Source of the DNA: Puffinus mauretanicus
Taxonomy: Eukaryota; Chordata; Aves; Procellariiformes; Procellariidae
Reading direction: 5' to 3'
Assembly: GCA_023333565.1 (NCBI GenBank)
Contig: JAJKFH010000102.1
Span: forward strand, 7,271,001-7,335,000
DNA length: 64,000 nucleotides
The translations under genes were made by a program, and so were the position numbers. The notes beneath the pieces were generated by a model. The model made no database searches and had not been told where the DNA came from. It saw nothing but the letters and a program-made list of their open reading frames with translations. Positions within the stretch are counted from its first letter, which is position 1; each line of letters begins with the position of its first letter. This document shows positions 47,072 to 57,974 of the stretch, piece after piece.

Positions 47072-47801
47072 GCCTTGCATCCATATGATTGGACAAAAAG
47101 AAAATAAAATTAATATTTATTGCTAATTGTTTAGCCTAAACAGGAAACATGGAATAATAGTGCTATAAGAGAAACTCCTTATGGTGTTACTCAAAACAGT
47201 TGAACATTGTCCAGACATTATTGAAAAGACATCTTCCCATATCTGAATATAAGAGATACATAGAAATAAATACAAATTATTAGATATATTTGATGAATAA
47301 AATGCTGAAAACCCAGGCAATAAAAAATAAAATCATGTACTAGCTGGCAAGAAATTATTTCTACATTATTACAGCATCAACTTGTTGATCATATTAACAA
47401 TTTTATATTATATTTAATATCACATAAGTCCTAGGCTGACTGAGTTGTCAGTGTTGTCTGCGGCAGTCATAAGAAATACTAACATCTGGGAATAACAGTA
47501 GAAAGCTAGAGATACCTTTTACTTTAAATTGAGAGATGATATAACTGAATAGTTACTACTTGACATGCTGAAGTCTTTTCTCACTAAACTTAATTCAGAC
47601 AGTGACTAATGTAGAGATAGCAGCAGAAATTTTTGCACAAGCAAATGAGTAAGAGTTATACCCTGCAGGCAGCTCCCATGCATGTGCTTATCGAAACTGA
47701 GGTCCGTGCTTGGATGCCTCCATAACTATGGCTACCCTTCCAGACTCAGCATAGCTGTATCTGTCTATGCAAGGACAAGCTCCAAGGTACCACCCAATGA
47801 G

Positions 47802-47825
47802 CACGATATAACTCACGATATAACC
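47802..47825 (+). repeat. 12-bp tandem repeat, 2 copies
   Basis: CACGATATAACT followed directly by CACGATATAACC. Confidence 0.97.
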
Positions 47826-50210
47826 AGATGGCCAGCCGTGGTTTCTGTGTCTGGGTACTGTTAATCTGTACTAAATTTAACTGAGGGAGAAAGGCTTATA
47901 AGTTTCAGCCTATCAGCCCTATTTTACTTCATGTTTTGCAGACACATTTTTATTTCAGTGGGTCGCTAATGAACGTGCACCTGTATTTACTCCAAAATTC
48001 ATAGCTGAATGTTATTTAATAGGCACTTACAATACTTTCTATTAAAACGAACATACTCTTCTATAAAAATAAACTAAATGTCAACTCAAAAGCTGATGGA
48101 AAAGGATGTTAAAACAAATTGTAAGTTGTTAGTGAAGAGCTAGAGACATGCACTAGGACTACAATCTCTTCCACTGAACAGCTTTTTTTCCTTCTGGAGC
48201 TACTGAGATCCAAGGATCCTCAGTCTGACTATTTTACTTATGAGAAGAGACATTCTTGCATGCTGTGTTTTCAGTTGTCCTAACCGGACATCTGATTGAT
48301 TGCCAAGGCCCTCGTTTCTGCTTTAATTGCTAACAGAAGAATAATTTTTAACATGGATAAAATTCTGAGTAAAATTAGAATACAATTAAAAAACACCTGA
48401 GAGCCCCCTACTCAACAGCTTGCATTGCTCTTCCCAGCAGAAGATACATTTGACAATGAACAGAATATCTCATATATGGAGATGATTACAGAAAGTGTCT
48501 AGGGATTTGAAAGAATTTGAGCAAGAAAAATGTATGTGGAGCAGATGCGGACACATTGCCACAATGAGGTTTAGCCACAGGAGGCAGCAAACCAAATGGT
48601 AAGAGGTTAGGTGGAAAAGGAACTAAACCAGTTTCATATCAGCTGGCATTTGTTCCCTTTTTTTTTACAGTTTATAGCTGAAGGCAAAGTATTGCAGTTA
48701 CTGAATACCAGGGTCTGGTTCTCTTTGTCTGAAGGAGCTGAGCCCAAGTAAAGAACAAGGCATTTGATCCAACAGAAGTACACAAATAAAGACCTACACT
48801 ATAATATATAGAAGAAATATTGTGTTGCTTGCTTCACCTAAATCTAAGCCTTCACAGAAATCTGATGATCTTATTTAGTCCATAGAATAAGATCTCAGCA
48901 GAAATGTAATAAAATTACAATAAAGGTTATGTATCAATAAGGTGTCAGTTGTGTATAGGGATGAAGTATTCTAGTCATAATTAAATTTCAAATCTAATTA
49001 TAATTTGAGGAGTCCTTTTAATTACATTGCAATATTTTGCTTTTGTAGAAGATGATTGCTATAGCATTTTTATCTGTAATTTTCTTTTAATTAAAAAATG
49101 TAAATAAATCAAAACCACCTACTTAAAATATTTACATCTTAAATGAAAACAAACAAAAAATGCAGGAATTTCTCCATCCAGGTCTTATCTACCGAATCAC
49201 ACCTAGGTCTACTTCTTTTCTTTTTCTAATGAAGTGGTGAATTTTACATTATCACTTATTTCTTTCACGTAACCAGAAATGGCCAAATGACTTTGGCCAA
49301 AGGAATAAAAAGAGCTTCCTCAAAGCAAAAACTGTCAGGAAAGATATCAAACCTTTTTTTCAAAAGATGTTGGGACTGTAGGGCATCCTTTGAAAAGCTG
49401 CTGGATACTTCCCTACACTGCACTTCTCCAGCCAGTCCCACCAGACTCAACTGTTCAATAGAACAGCAATTTCAGGTGCCTCTGCTTATTAATACTTACA
49501 AGCCTCCTTGTGCTTACATTTCTTTGTCTTCCTTGTGCTTCTTTGAAACACTTGGTCATGGTCAGTTATATGACCTGCCTGTGTGCTAACATTGTGTGTT
49601 GGTTTAAGCAGTTCCTTTTTCTCCCTGACATTAGGCTTCCTGATGTGATGGCTTGATAAGACAAATCTTTCTTCTTGGCTTTCATTTCTCTAAGTGAAAC
49701 AGGCAATTGTCTTTTACTCTTTTAAGATTGAGTTCTCAGTTTGCCTAAGCACCTCCTCCAGTTTGAGTTAGTCTTTCCTGAATAGAGGGGACCAGAATTT
49801 TACCAGGAGAGTGCAAGGTACTCCAGGCAGATTCCCCAGGGCCTCTGCAGTGGCATAAATCTTTCACTGTTCCTATGGCAAATACCTCCCGTACTACGTA
49901 TTAAGGCCAGATTTGCCTTCTCCATAAACTCCTCATATAGGTGGCTTGCCATCCACAGTCATTTCCAGGTGGCAGCTAGAACACCCTGTATGATCATGCA
50001 TTTTCTAGTGCTCAGCTTTATTCCATCCCCACTACATAAGACCTCAAGATCTAGTTCTGGCTGTAAGATATTTATGCCGTTCTTTTTTTTCCATCAACAA
50101 GTTTCATTGCAACATTTTTTACCAAAATTATTTAATCAAATCAACCCAACACTTGTAGAGGAACCCAATTAATAATTTCTCTCAACTTCTACCCCTCCTT
50201 TGTGTCTCTG

Positions 50211-50280
50211 CTGTAGTAAATTCCTTACTCAGTTGTTTTAATCTACTGTAGTAGATTCCTTACTCGGTTGTGTTAATCTA
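50211..50280 (+). repeat. 35-bp tandem duplication
   Basis: Units 50211-50245 and 50246-50280 are each 35 bp and differ at three positions (A/G, A/G, T/G). Both start 'ctgtagta' and end 'ttaatcta'. Confidence 0.96.
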
Positions 50281-50611
50281 GTGTTCTTTTGTTTATCTTC
50301 CTTTCTCCAGCTGAAAAAATGATTCAAAGATTTTAATGAAGCATTAAGTACTTACTGCAGTACTACATATCAGTCCTGATAGATTGGATATACCACTTTT
50401 CCTGTGCTTGGAAGACCAGCTGTTTTATGAAAGCAAGCTATTAATTTAGTCTGGCATAATCTCTCCTTTGTAAACTCAAGTTGTATTCTATTTCATTTTC
50501 TCTTTATCCCACATCTTTACTGTTTTCTACAGACTTTGCTTTAAAGCCTGATTCACAACTGTTGCTAGACAACTAGGCTCATAGTTGTCCAGATACTCTT
50601 TTTCCTACTCT

Positions 50612-50685
50612 TAAATATATATGTATATTGCAAATATGCATGTAAATAGATATGTGTATATACTTGTGTGTATATACATATATAG
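50612..50685. repeat. Degenerate TA/TG microsatellite
   Basis: Imperfect 'tatata', 'tgtata' and 'catata' units over about 70 bp, lying inside the ancient reverse-strand LINE. Confidence 0.85.
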
Positions 50686-51720
50686 TTATTCTCCTTTCAC
50701 ACAGTACTGTCCTGACTTGGCAGGTGTTTCTGCCATAACACATGAAAAATCAGATACAATTTCTTCAGAGTACTGGAGTGGAAGTTATCTGGTACCCGAA
50801 GACTTGAACAGGCTGAACTCTTCGAGCCTTGTTACCTTCCATGTGATAATCTCCACTTTCACTTCCATTACCTGTGTTCCTATCAGCTGACTTACCTTTG
50901 CTTTCCATATTAAATATTACTATGTTAATGGCAAAAGGCAAATTTTTTATCCTCCTTTGGGGGCCTTACACTATTTTTCATCTCTATCCCATCCTACTGT
51001 AGAGTAACTCTGTTTTGTCTTTCCTTAGTCTCTTCCTATTCACAAGCCTGGGTAAAAAAAAACCCTAACTGTTTGTTTTAATAGTCTTTGCAAAGCATAC
51101 CATAGCTTTACTACTAGCAATTCTTGCTTTATCAATACAACTCCTGACCTTTAAGACATAGTTTTCATTGCTGTTCACTCCTCTCTTTCATTCCTCTTAG
51201 GCTTTGTGCTTATTTCTACTGTACAGGTAGTTTGGGCACATTTTTTTTGTCAGATAATATTTCCCCTTTTGCTGAGATACGAATTCTTAACAGATTTTGA
51301 AATGTGGATTAAATTCTAAATTTCTTCTGTATTTAAATCCATAGTTTCTCAAGCTCAACTAATTTCAAAAACTACATTTATTAGAGTTTGTCTTTTTGAA
51401 CTGGACCTTTGAACCTTCATTTATCCTGCCATTTAATTTAAATTCTGTCAACTCATGGTCACTCTTTGCAAGGGTTGTTTTCTACCACCCTGCACCCCTC
51501 AAGTCTAAATTAGTATTGATTCTCAGGTGTTCAGTGAATTTTGTTGAAAGAAATAATCTTTCTCCCATTGTATTCTATCATAACTAAACTTTATCATTAT
51601 TCCTAGGATTTGATCTCCAAACTAATAGTTGATCTGTTAGTCCATAATTGCTAGAATGAAAACAAATGTAAGCACCACTTTGGAAAGGATTGGGCACAGA
51701 AGTTAAATACTCCCTTTAAA

Positions 51721-53640
51721 TTCAAGTAGACTATTCACATGTATTCAGCTAGTCATACGTGTGGGTTACTCCTGGATCATGACAGTCTTCTGGACGGGAC
51801 CAAACCAATTAATTAAAATCTTCTTGAATGTGCAAAAACGTGTGATAAAAAAGTGCGAGCATTTGATAGTACATTCAGACAGGTCCTTGGATCATTCAGA
51901 ATTAATAAAATGCAATCTGAGCCTTATCCATAAATTTTCTTCATTGGTAATAGTAAGAGATTGCCTTTTCACTTCCATGATCTGTAATCTCTGCGTGAGT
52001 GAAGAATAGTGGCTGGTGAAGAATATGTATTTGCATTACTTAACCTGTACATTTGTCAGCAGGAGAGCGGGGAGGAAGCTCTGGATCTGTTCCTGACCCC
52101 GACAACTCTCCTGATAATCGGGGCAGGAGGGTTGCACAGGGGCAGGCAGAGGAGGCACATGGCATAATCCACGTTAAACTGTATACTCAGAGACCTGAGA
52201 GTCACTACTACATACCAGCTGTCATACAGAGATTTCTTAGGCTGTGAGTATACACCCATTTTATCAATGTCAGTGACACTTACGACATTAATGCTCCCTA
52301 GCTGCTTGCTGCCTTTATTCTTCCAGCGGTGACCAACCCACAGCCAACCCGGTGGTCGGGAATCTATGAACAGTTCTCATTTGTTTCAGCACAGAATTAG
52401 GCAGATTAGTTTAATCTGCTGATGAAGACAGTTTGAGCTGACCTTGCTGAGTCTGCACTGTGGCTGACCGGGATGCATTCACAGATTGGCTTCTCCAGGC
52501 AGGACTGCGAAAGTGAGAGCTCACAGCTGGTAGGCAGCCTCCCAAGCAGCTGGGAAGCCCGTAACGTATTCACTACACAGATGTTTGCAAAATGAGTATC
52601 TATCTACAACTTCGTTTTCAAGAGGAATCAACCACAAGCTGCGGAGGCTCTGGGATGGGTATCATCCAGGCCACGACAGTTCTTTGTAGGTTCGACTCTC
52701 AGGGATACCTCGCACGCAAAATGAGAGAGAGGACAGAAATACCTGTACATCTTGATGCCCCACCTAATCCTCGGACTTCAACAGATATACGCTCCAGACT
52801 CCAGGGAAAGGCAAAACATCCGTAAGTAGCTGGCTTAGCAGTCAGTGGTCACTGGGGTACAGCAGCACTCCAGGCTTGGTTTTTTCCCTCAGACTCTTTA
52901 CTTGAAGTTACGAGAGTATAACTTACATTGGATAATTGCAGTGTTCCACTTAGATAAATGAAGTTATTGGCTCAATGCCTATTGGCATTACCTAACAAAA
53001 TCTTAATTAGGCTAGAATTGCAAATACTGTTAAAGTTCATGTTAACACATCAAGTGACTATCGGCAGACAATTTTTTTTAATCAATGTCCCAACTTTCCT
53101 GTTAACAGTTTTGGGTTGTTGGCTTCTACCTTTAACTTTAGCACTAACATTTTCCAATTTTCAAGTATACTTTATATGTTTAATACAACATCATAATGTC
53201 ATTGTGCATCAACAGTCTACATAGAACTTAAAGGTTATTTTAATAAAGTTCTTGACTGGGACTCTTTTTTGAGGGCCACTTTTATAACAATAAGAGATTA
53301 TAGATTGACATTCATATGCAGTATGTGCTTTGAAGGCATTTCTGAAGCACTCATAAACCACTGGATCACAAGAGAACTTTAAAAACTCTTCTTGTCTTGA
53401 ATCATCCATAAATTAACACTTTCATATTTACAAAGTCATCCACAACCAGCAAAAACTTTAGTAACTGCAATAGATGTGTAACAGAATGAAAAGAGCCAAA
53501 TAACTCAAATATTTGACTTCTACATTTTGTATGCATTGATAGCATTTGGCCTTGGAGGGAGAAAAGAATAAGCCAAACCTGGAGTTTCTAGGTCAGATTA
53601 CTGTTTTTCAAAAAGTCCAAATATCTGACCATGCATTGCT
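51721..53640. other. Non-coding DNA with a weak exon candidate
   Basis: One open stretch (52592-52825, plus) contains an acceptor-like 'ttctttgtag' ending at 52689 and a strong donor 'cc|gtaagt' at 52822. They bound 132 bp with no stop, but the product matches nothing. The remainder is AT-rich without an assignable repeat. Confidence 0.3.
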
Positions 53641-54770
53641 TCCTCTTCCGCTTGCTGATGGTGGTCAGAGCTGAACAGCAACAGCAGTAAGTTCTTCCTC
53701 AGTACAGCGCCATAGGAAAAAAATGATCACAATTATTTTTGGACTGGATGCAGCTGAAGCAGTTGCCATCACTGTCAGACGTACGCCCCGCCAAAAGTCA
53801 CCAGCCACTGAGGACCCAACAGAGTACATGTTTCACACCCATGGCAGCTCACAGCCCGGTGCATTAGTGGAAAATGCCATAACCTTCCTTTTACCTCTGT
53901 GCATGGAGAAGGGGCAAAGACAAGGCCCTTTCTCTTGGCACAACCATTGTGGAGGCAACCTCCCGCAGAGGCAGGGGACATAGCTGGGGAGAGAAGGTGT
54001 TTTACGGCCATGGCCACATCCAGCCAAGCTGCTAGATCAGAATCCTGGCACAAACGCAGCCAGACGGGACATTTAACAGTACCACAGTCACTGTTGCACT
54101 GAGCTGAAAGCATACCGCTGCCATAAATGTTTTAATGGGTGGTTTATGGTCCAAATGATTCTGAGTGGGATTCTTTAAAAACATGCTGTGTTGGTGTAAC
54201 TTCCCCTTAAAAAAATCCTCATAAGATTTCACATGACTTCAGTAGGAGCAGAATTAGGCCAAAGCCAAACAGCTCTGAAACGCTGCCCTCTGCACTCACT
54301 GAGCAGGGCAGGGGTGGGAGAGGAGCAGCGTTTGACATTTAGCATGCCCATTTTGGTGCCAGTTTTCTAACACAGTTTTCTAACAGTACCATCTTTATGG
54401 AGCTGAGCTTGCTTTCCCTTTTTTTTTTTCCCCTCGTTTACTTTGAGGTTTTTTTTTAACGTGACTTTTTTGGACCAAAGAAAAAGTTACTGTAGTGCTC
54501 TTTTGTATCTTGGCTCTAGGCAGTGTCTCTGGGTGATCACAAAAGCTTACGTTATTTTGCAATAACTCCCATCCTGATGCACAGTACGAGCGCAGCCCTC
54601 TTGCAGAGGAACTCAGGAGTTTCCTACACTAATTGTACCCCCGCCAGTTGCCGATTTCTCCGCAGCAGCACAAGCCAGACTTTCTTACAGGCTGTTAATA
54701 TTTTCCACTCCAGTACCTAGTGCCAAATTCTCCCACGGCTTGCTACAAGTTTCCTGACAAGATACGCTTT
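53641..54770. other. Non-coding DNA
   Basis: GC-balanced from 53640 to 54110 with frames open on both strands (53723-53983 plus, 53775-54113 minus), none recognisable. 'catgacttcagtaggagcag' with 'aattaggcc' at 54232-54259 matches a word from old sauropsid dispersed repeats ('tgacttcaatgggagcagaatttggcc'). It is too short to name. T9-T10 runs near 54419 and 54450. Confidence 0.4.
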
Positions 54771-54774
54771 TAGC

Positions 54775-55480
54775 GCAACGTACAGGGGATTCACACAGGC
54801 AGCTGAGGCCGGGCTCCCACCAACCCAACGGCCGGCGTTGGAGGAGGGCCCAGGCAGCGAGGTGGGGCCCAGCCTCCCTGGCCTTCCCAGCGAAGCCCCT
54901 GGCCTCGGCGGGCTTGCGCCAGCGTGACCAAAATCAGAGGGCTGCCCGCTGGGGCCCGCAGTCATGCCGCCGCCCTCCCCGAGGTGTGGGGACATGAGGT
55001 TTCCCAGCCGAGGGGGAGCCGGGGCACGGCTCCAGACGAGCAGCGGTGACTAAGCCGTGCCAGGCCCGGAGGAGCCCAGGGGACGTGGTGACTCAGAGGC
55101 ACACCTCTGGCTCCCCGTCCTTCCCCCGCGTCCTCCAGCGCGGAGGGGGGCCAGCCACAAACCGCGGCGCGCCCCCACGGCTCCCTGGAGAGGGGCACAC
55201 ACCGCTGCAGGGCGTCTCTGCCCAGAAATCCCGCCCTGGCCTCCTCTGGCCCACGTCTGGAGCTGCTGTGGTGCTGGGTGGTGATGGGACATGGGCCAGT
55301 CCGGGGGGGATGGCCCTACCCTTGGGGGCTGCCGAAAGCTTGGAGCTGCCCCAGCCAAGGGAGCCCCGTGGTTAAAAACTGACCTGGCAGGAGCAAGGAG
55401 ACAGCAGAAACTGTGTCCGTGCTGGCCAGGAGACAGAGAAAGGGACAAGCTTTTTCTGGTGCTTGAGAGAAAAATACGCC
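54775..55480. promoter_or_regulatory. CpG island
   Basis: A sharp rise in GC begins at about 54775 and falls off near 55480. By eye I count 21 CpG dinucleotides in 54961-55200 (240 bp), roughly 0.7 of the expectation at about 70% GC, which passes the usual CpG-island ratio. It contains 'accgcggcgcgcc', several 'gccg' words and an AP-1 site (TGACTCA, about 55089). Frames are open in most phases on both strands (the longest is 132 codons, minus, 55050-55448), the expected artefact of GC-rich DNA. In vertebrates such islands usually mark promoters, but no gene is visible beside it. A lone AATAAA lies about 130 bp downstream (near 55611). Confidence 0.55.
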
Positions 55481-56070
55481 TGATGTTGCACCAGTTTTGG
55501 GGGGCTCAGAACGATGCCTTGCAAGAACTATACGGCCGCCGATAAAGGGGACAAGCAGTATGAGTCACCTGAGCCCACTCATTCTTACCATAACGCAGAG
55601 GAAAAAGGAAAATAAAGCCCAAAAACTGGTTTTGGAAGTTGCGTTATTATTTTCCCAAGGAGGCTGGGCAAAGCAGTGATCTGCCTGGCTTTCAGTGTGG
55701 GGCAGAAGACACCGGGTGTAGATGCAGGACCCTAGGGGGATGGTGGAGGGCTGCCTGCCGCCTCTGCCCTGCCCACGAGGATTGCCCGGTGAGACACGGC
55801 CACAACGGTGTCGCTCCATGCAGCAGAGCTCAACCGGCCACCGCCAGCCTCACACCCCGAGCCCCGGGGAAGGCTGGCAGAGGAGGCAGGAACGTCCCCG
55901 GGAAGGGCATAAGCTTTGCTGACAATGCTTTTTGGTGTTGCAAAACTTCAAGCTCCGAGTCCTGGCGTTGGGGGATGATGAGGACCTATGCTTCTGGTTT
56001 CTTATATGCTAGATTTTTAGCCCTAAAAAGACCAAAAGACTACAAGTGTGATCTACAAGTATGTTGAAAG
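55481..56070. other. Flank of the CpG island, second GC-rich block
   Basis: After a short AT-rich gap with AATAAA at about 55611, GC content rises again from about 55690 to 55920. The 142-codon plus frame (55639-56067) and its 84-codon minus shadow show no known domain. They are explained by composition. Confidence 0.35.
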
Positions 56071-57678
56071 GTACACACAAAAAAGACAAATACACAAAAA
56101 TCCTGAGCTAACCAATGCTATAAACACTCATGACTTTTAAAATGGCCTTGAAATTTTTAGGTTGGTCAGTTTCTAGTTCTGACTTGTAGCTCTTTAATTG
56201 CTTGAGTTAGTGATACCACATACCAAAAAAACACCCCAGAAAAAGCTGTAGCATATATTGCCCTCATTCTTCTGCTAGTAAAGAGTGTGCTTATTTTTAA
56301 TAAAAGCGGTAAGAAAGAACAGCACATCACAATGAAAGCAGTAGGTTTACAACACTCTATGTGCATTTTCCTAAGACACTCCCATCTTCCTCCGCTACCT
56401 GGCCCCAGGGGTGCTGGTGCACACTCACACACACGCATCACGCCCCTGAAGCAGGGGCTCTTGCTGTTCCCTTACAGATCCAAGCCAGGACTGTGGGGGT
56501 CCACCAGACCAGACCAGCATTTGAGTGAGGAAAAACAATCTCACAGAACCATGGCACACCCAACCTCTCTTACACAGAAGTAGCCAAGAGCAAGTACTCA
56601 GTAGGTAATGCATACAGTTTGTTGCATATTTCAAAAAAAATACACATTTCTTTCTGTATCCTGGATGCAGCCTAATCAACGCAGAGCTGTTTCCCGGTCT
56701 GCCGCAGCCTGCTTGGTTCAGTAGTTCCCACAATACTGTAAGTGTCAGTTTATCTTTGCTGGCTACAACTCTTTCAGTCTCCTGCCCTTTACTCTCTGTT
56801 CACAGATCTCTTTCCCAGACAGCTACTATTTTCCATGCAGCAGAAGCAGCCATAGTTTCTCAAACATATTATGATTTTTCCCAGTACCATTGTCTCTGTG
56901 TTTGCTGCTGCTTTGGAAGGGGCACAGCTTCTCCCCACTTGCTGATTTCCCTCCGGTCTTCCAGACATCATCTCACATAATTTTGCCACAGCTTTACTGC
57001 CCGATCACTTGCCAAACCACTTGTAGCTTTTTTTCTGAGCTGCTCTGCAGAGATTCTGTGCTTTGGTTCTGTACATGCCTCTCAGCGTCAACTTTTTTTC
57101 CCTTGTACTCTACCAGCCAAAGATTATCCATATAAAGCAATGTAAAACACACCATTAAAAGGCCTCCTTGCCATAGTGTTCCCAGTTATTTTAGCTTTAG
57201 GCTTCTGTCCTGGGTTACTATAATATTTTTTTAAGTTCATTTTTCCAAGATCAAGTCCAGAAATATCTGATCTGACAGGCTCTTGTAGAACACTGCAGAA
57301 ATACCTCCGCAAAGCTCAGGATTGTCTGCATGATTTACAGCTTTTGTTCCCTGTTTAGTTCAAAGTTTGGAAATGCTGGGATCTAAGCATTTGACCCCAG
57401 TTGTTTTTTCTAATTTGGTTGACAGCCCCTTTTGGCAGAGACCTGCTGTCTTCAAGTGCAAAGAACTAGACTAGTTCTTTAAAGAATTGACAGGTAGTGA
57501 CACCCCCAGAAATCAGGTTACTCAGCACATAGAAACACTTAAGGAGTAGAGCATGGCAGCAATGTTTGTGTCTGGGCAATAATTAATTCAAGCCCCTAAA
57601 GAAAGAAGATGTGCTAGCATGAAGATGGACCAATGGCTGGAGTTGAGAAGTAGTAAGGTTACCTAGACTGTACAATAG
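56071..57678. other. Non-coding DNA
   Basis: Frames of 60-102 codons on both strands without family signature. No transposon is recognised. Confidence 0.4.
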
Positions 57679-57974
57679 AAAGTTGTGCCAGTTTTGGCTG
57701 GGATAGAGTTAATTTTCTTCATAGTAGCTAGCATGGGGCTATGTTTTGGATTTGTGCTGTAAACAGTGTTGATAACACAGGGATGTTTTCATTATTGCTG
57801 AGCAGTGCTTACACAGAGCCAAGGCCTTTTCTGCTTCTCACACCACCCCACCAGCGAGTAGGCTCAACCCATGAGTTTTCTCTTCTGATTCTCTCCCCCA
57901 TCCCACAGCGGGGGGAGTGAGCGAGCGGTTGTGTGGTGCTTAGTTACCAGCTGGGGTTAAACCACAACAAAAGT
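57679..57974. repeat. 5-bp target-site duplication AAAGT around the LTR
   Basis: AAAGT at 57679-57683 directly precedes the LTR's TG terminus and AAAGT at 57970-57974 directly follows its CA terminus. Confidence 0.93.
57684..57969 (+). mobile_element. Solo LTR of an avian endogenous retrovirus (ERVL-type), 286 bp
   Basis: The element begins TGTGCCAG and ends CCACAACA. Inside are blocks well known from a common bird LTR family: 'ttttggctgggatagagtta', 'attttcttcatagtagctag', 'gtgctgtaaacagtgttgat', 'aacacagggatgttttcatt', and near the end 'gggggagtgagcgagcggtt', 'gtgtggtgcttagttaccag' and 'ctggggttaaaccacaaca'. The termini form an imperfect inverted repeat. Exact 5-bp duplications flank it, which favours an ERVL-like integrase over the usual 6 bp of ERVK. 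No internal viral genes remain, so it is a recombined solo LTR. The centre seems short for the family and no TATA box is visible. Confidence 0.88.

Larger units (their letters stand above)
46131..49735. other. AT-rich non-coding DNA with small tandem repeats
   Basis: Contains an 11-bp tandem repeat (47040-47071) and a 12-bp tandem repeat (47802-47825). No gene or assignable transposon. The frame at 49287-49589 (100 codons, GTG or other start) shows no signature. Confidence 0.45.
49740..51720 (-). repeat. Ancient CR1/L3-type LINE, about 2 kb, minus strand
   Basis: Along the plus strand the blocks appear in the order expected for a reversed CR1-clade ORF2. They are 'gaatagaggggaccagaatt' with 'ggtactccagg', 'aaggccagatttgccttctc', 'caagatctagttctggctgt', then 'tttatgaaagcaagctatta' and 'actaggctcatagttgtcca' (family 'ggcctatagttccc'). 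Further blocks are 'agtggaagttatctggtacc', 'gaagacttgaacaggctgaa', 'tttgcaaagcataccatagc' and 'gctttatcaatacaactcct' (family 'tttgctt...gtccctacatgctt'), and finally the endonuclease-proximal part to about 51.7 kb. Identity is low, no frame is open, and a 35-bp internal duplication lies at 50211-50280. Boundaries are approximate. Confidence 0.65.

Noticed and set aside
54232..54260. Short match to an old sauropsid dispersed repeat word
   Set aside because: Under 30 bp. Too short to name a family or define boundaries.
55050..55448. 132-codon minus frame in the CpG island
   Set aside because: Frames are open in most phases on both strands, as expected for GC-rich DNA. Proline/glycine/arginine-rich composition and no known domain.
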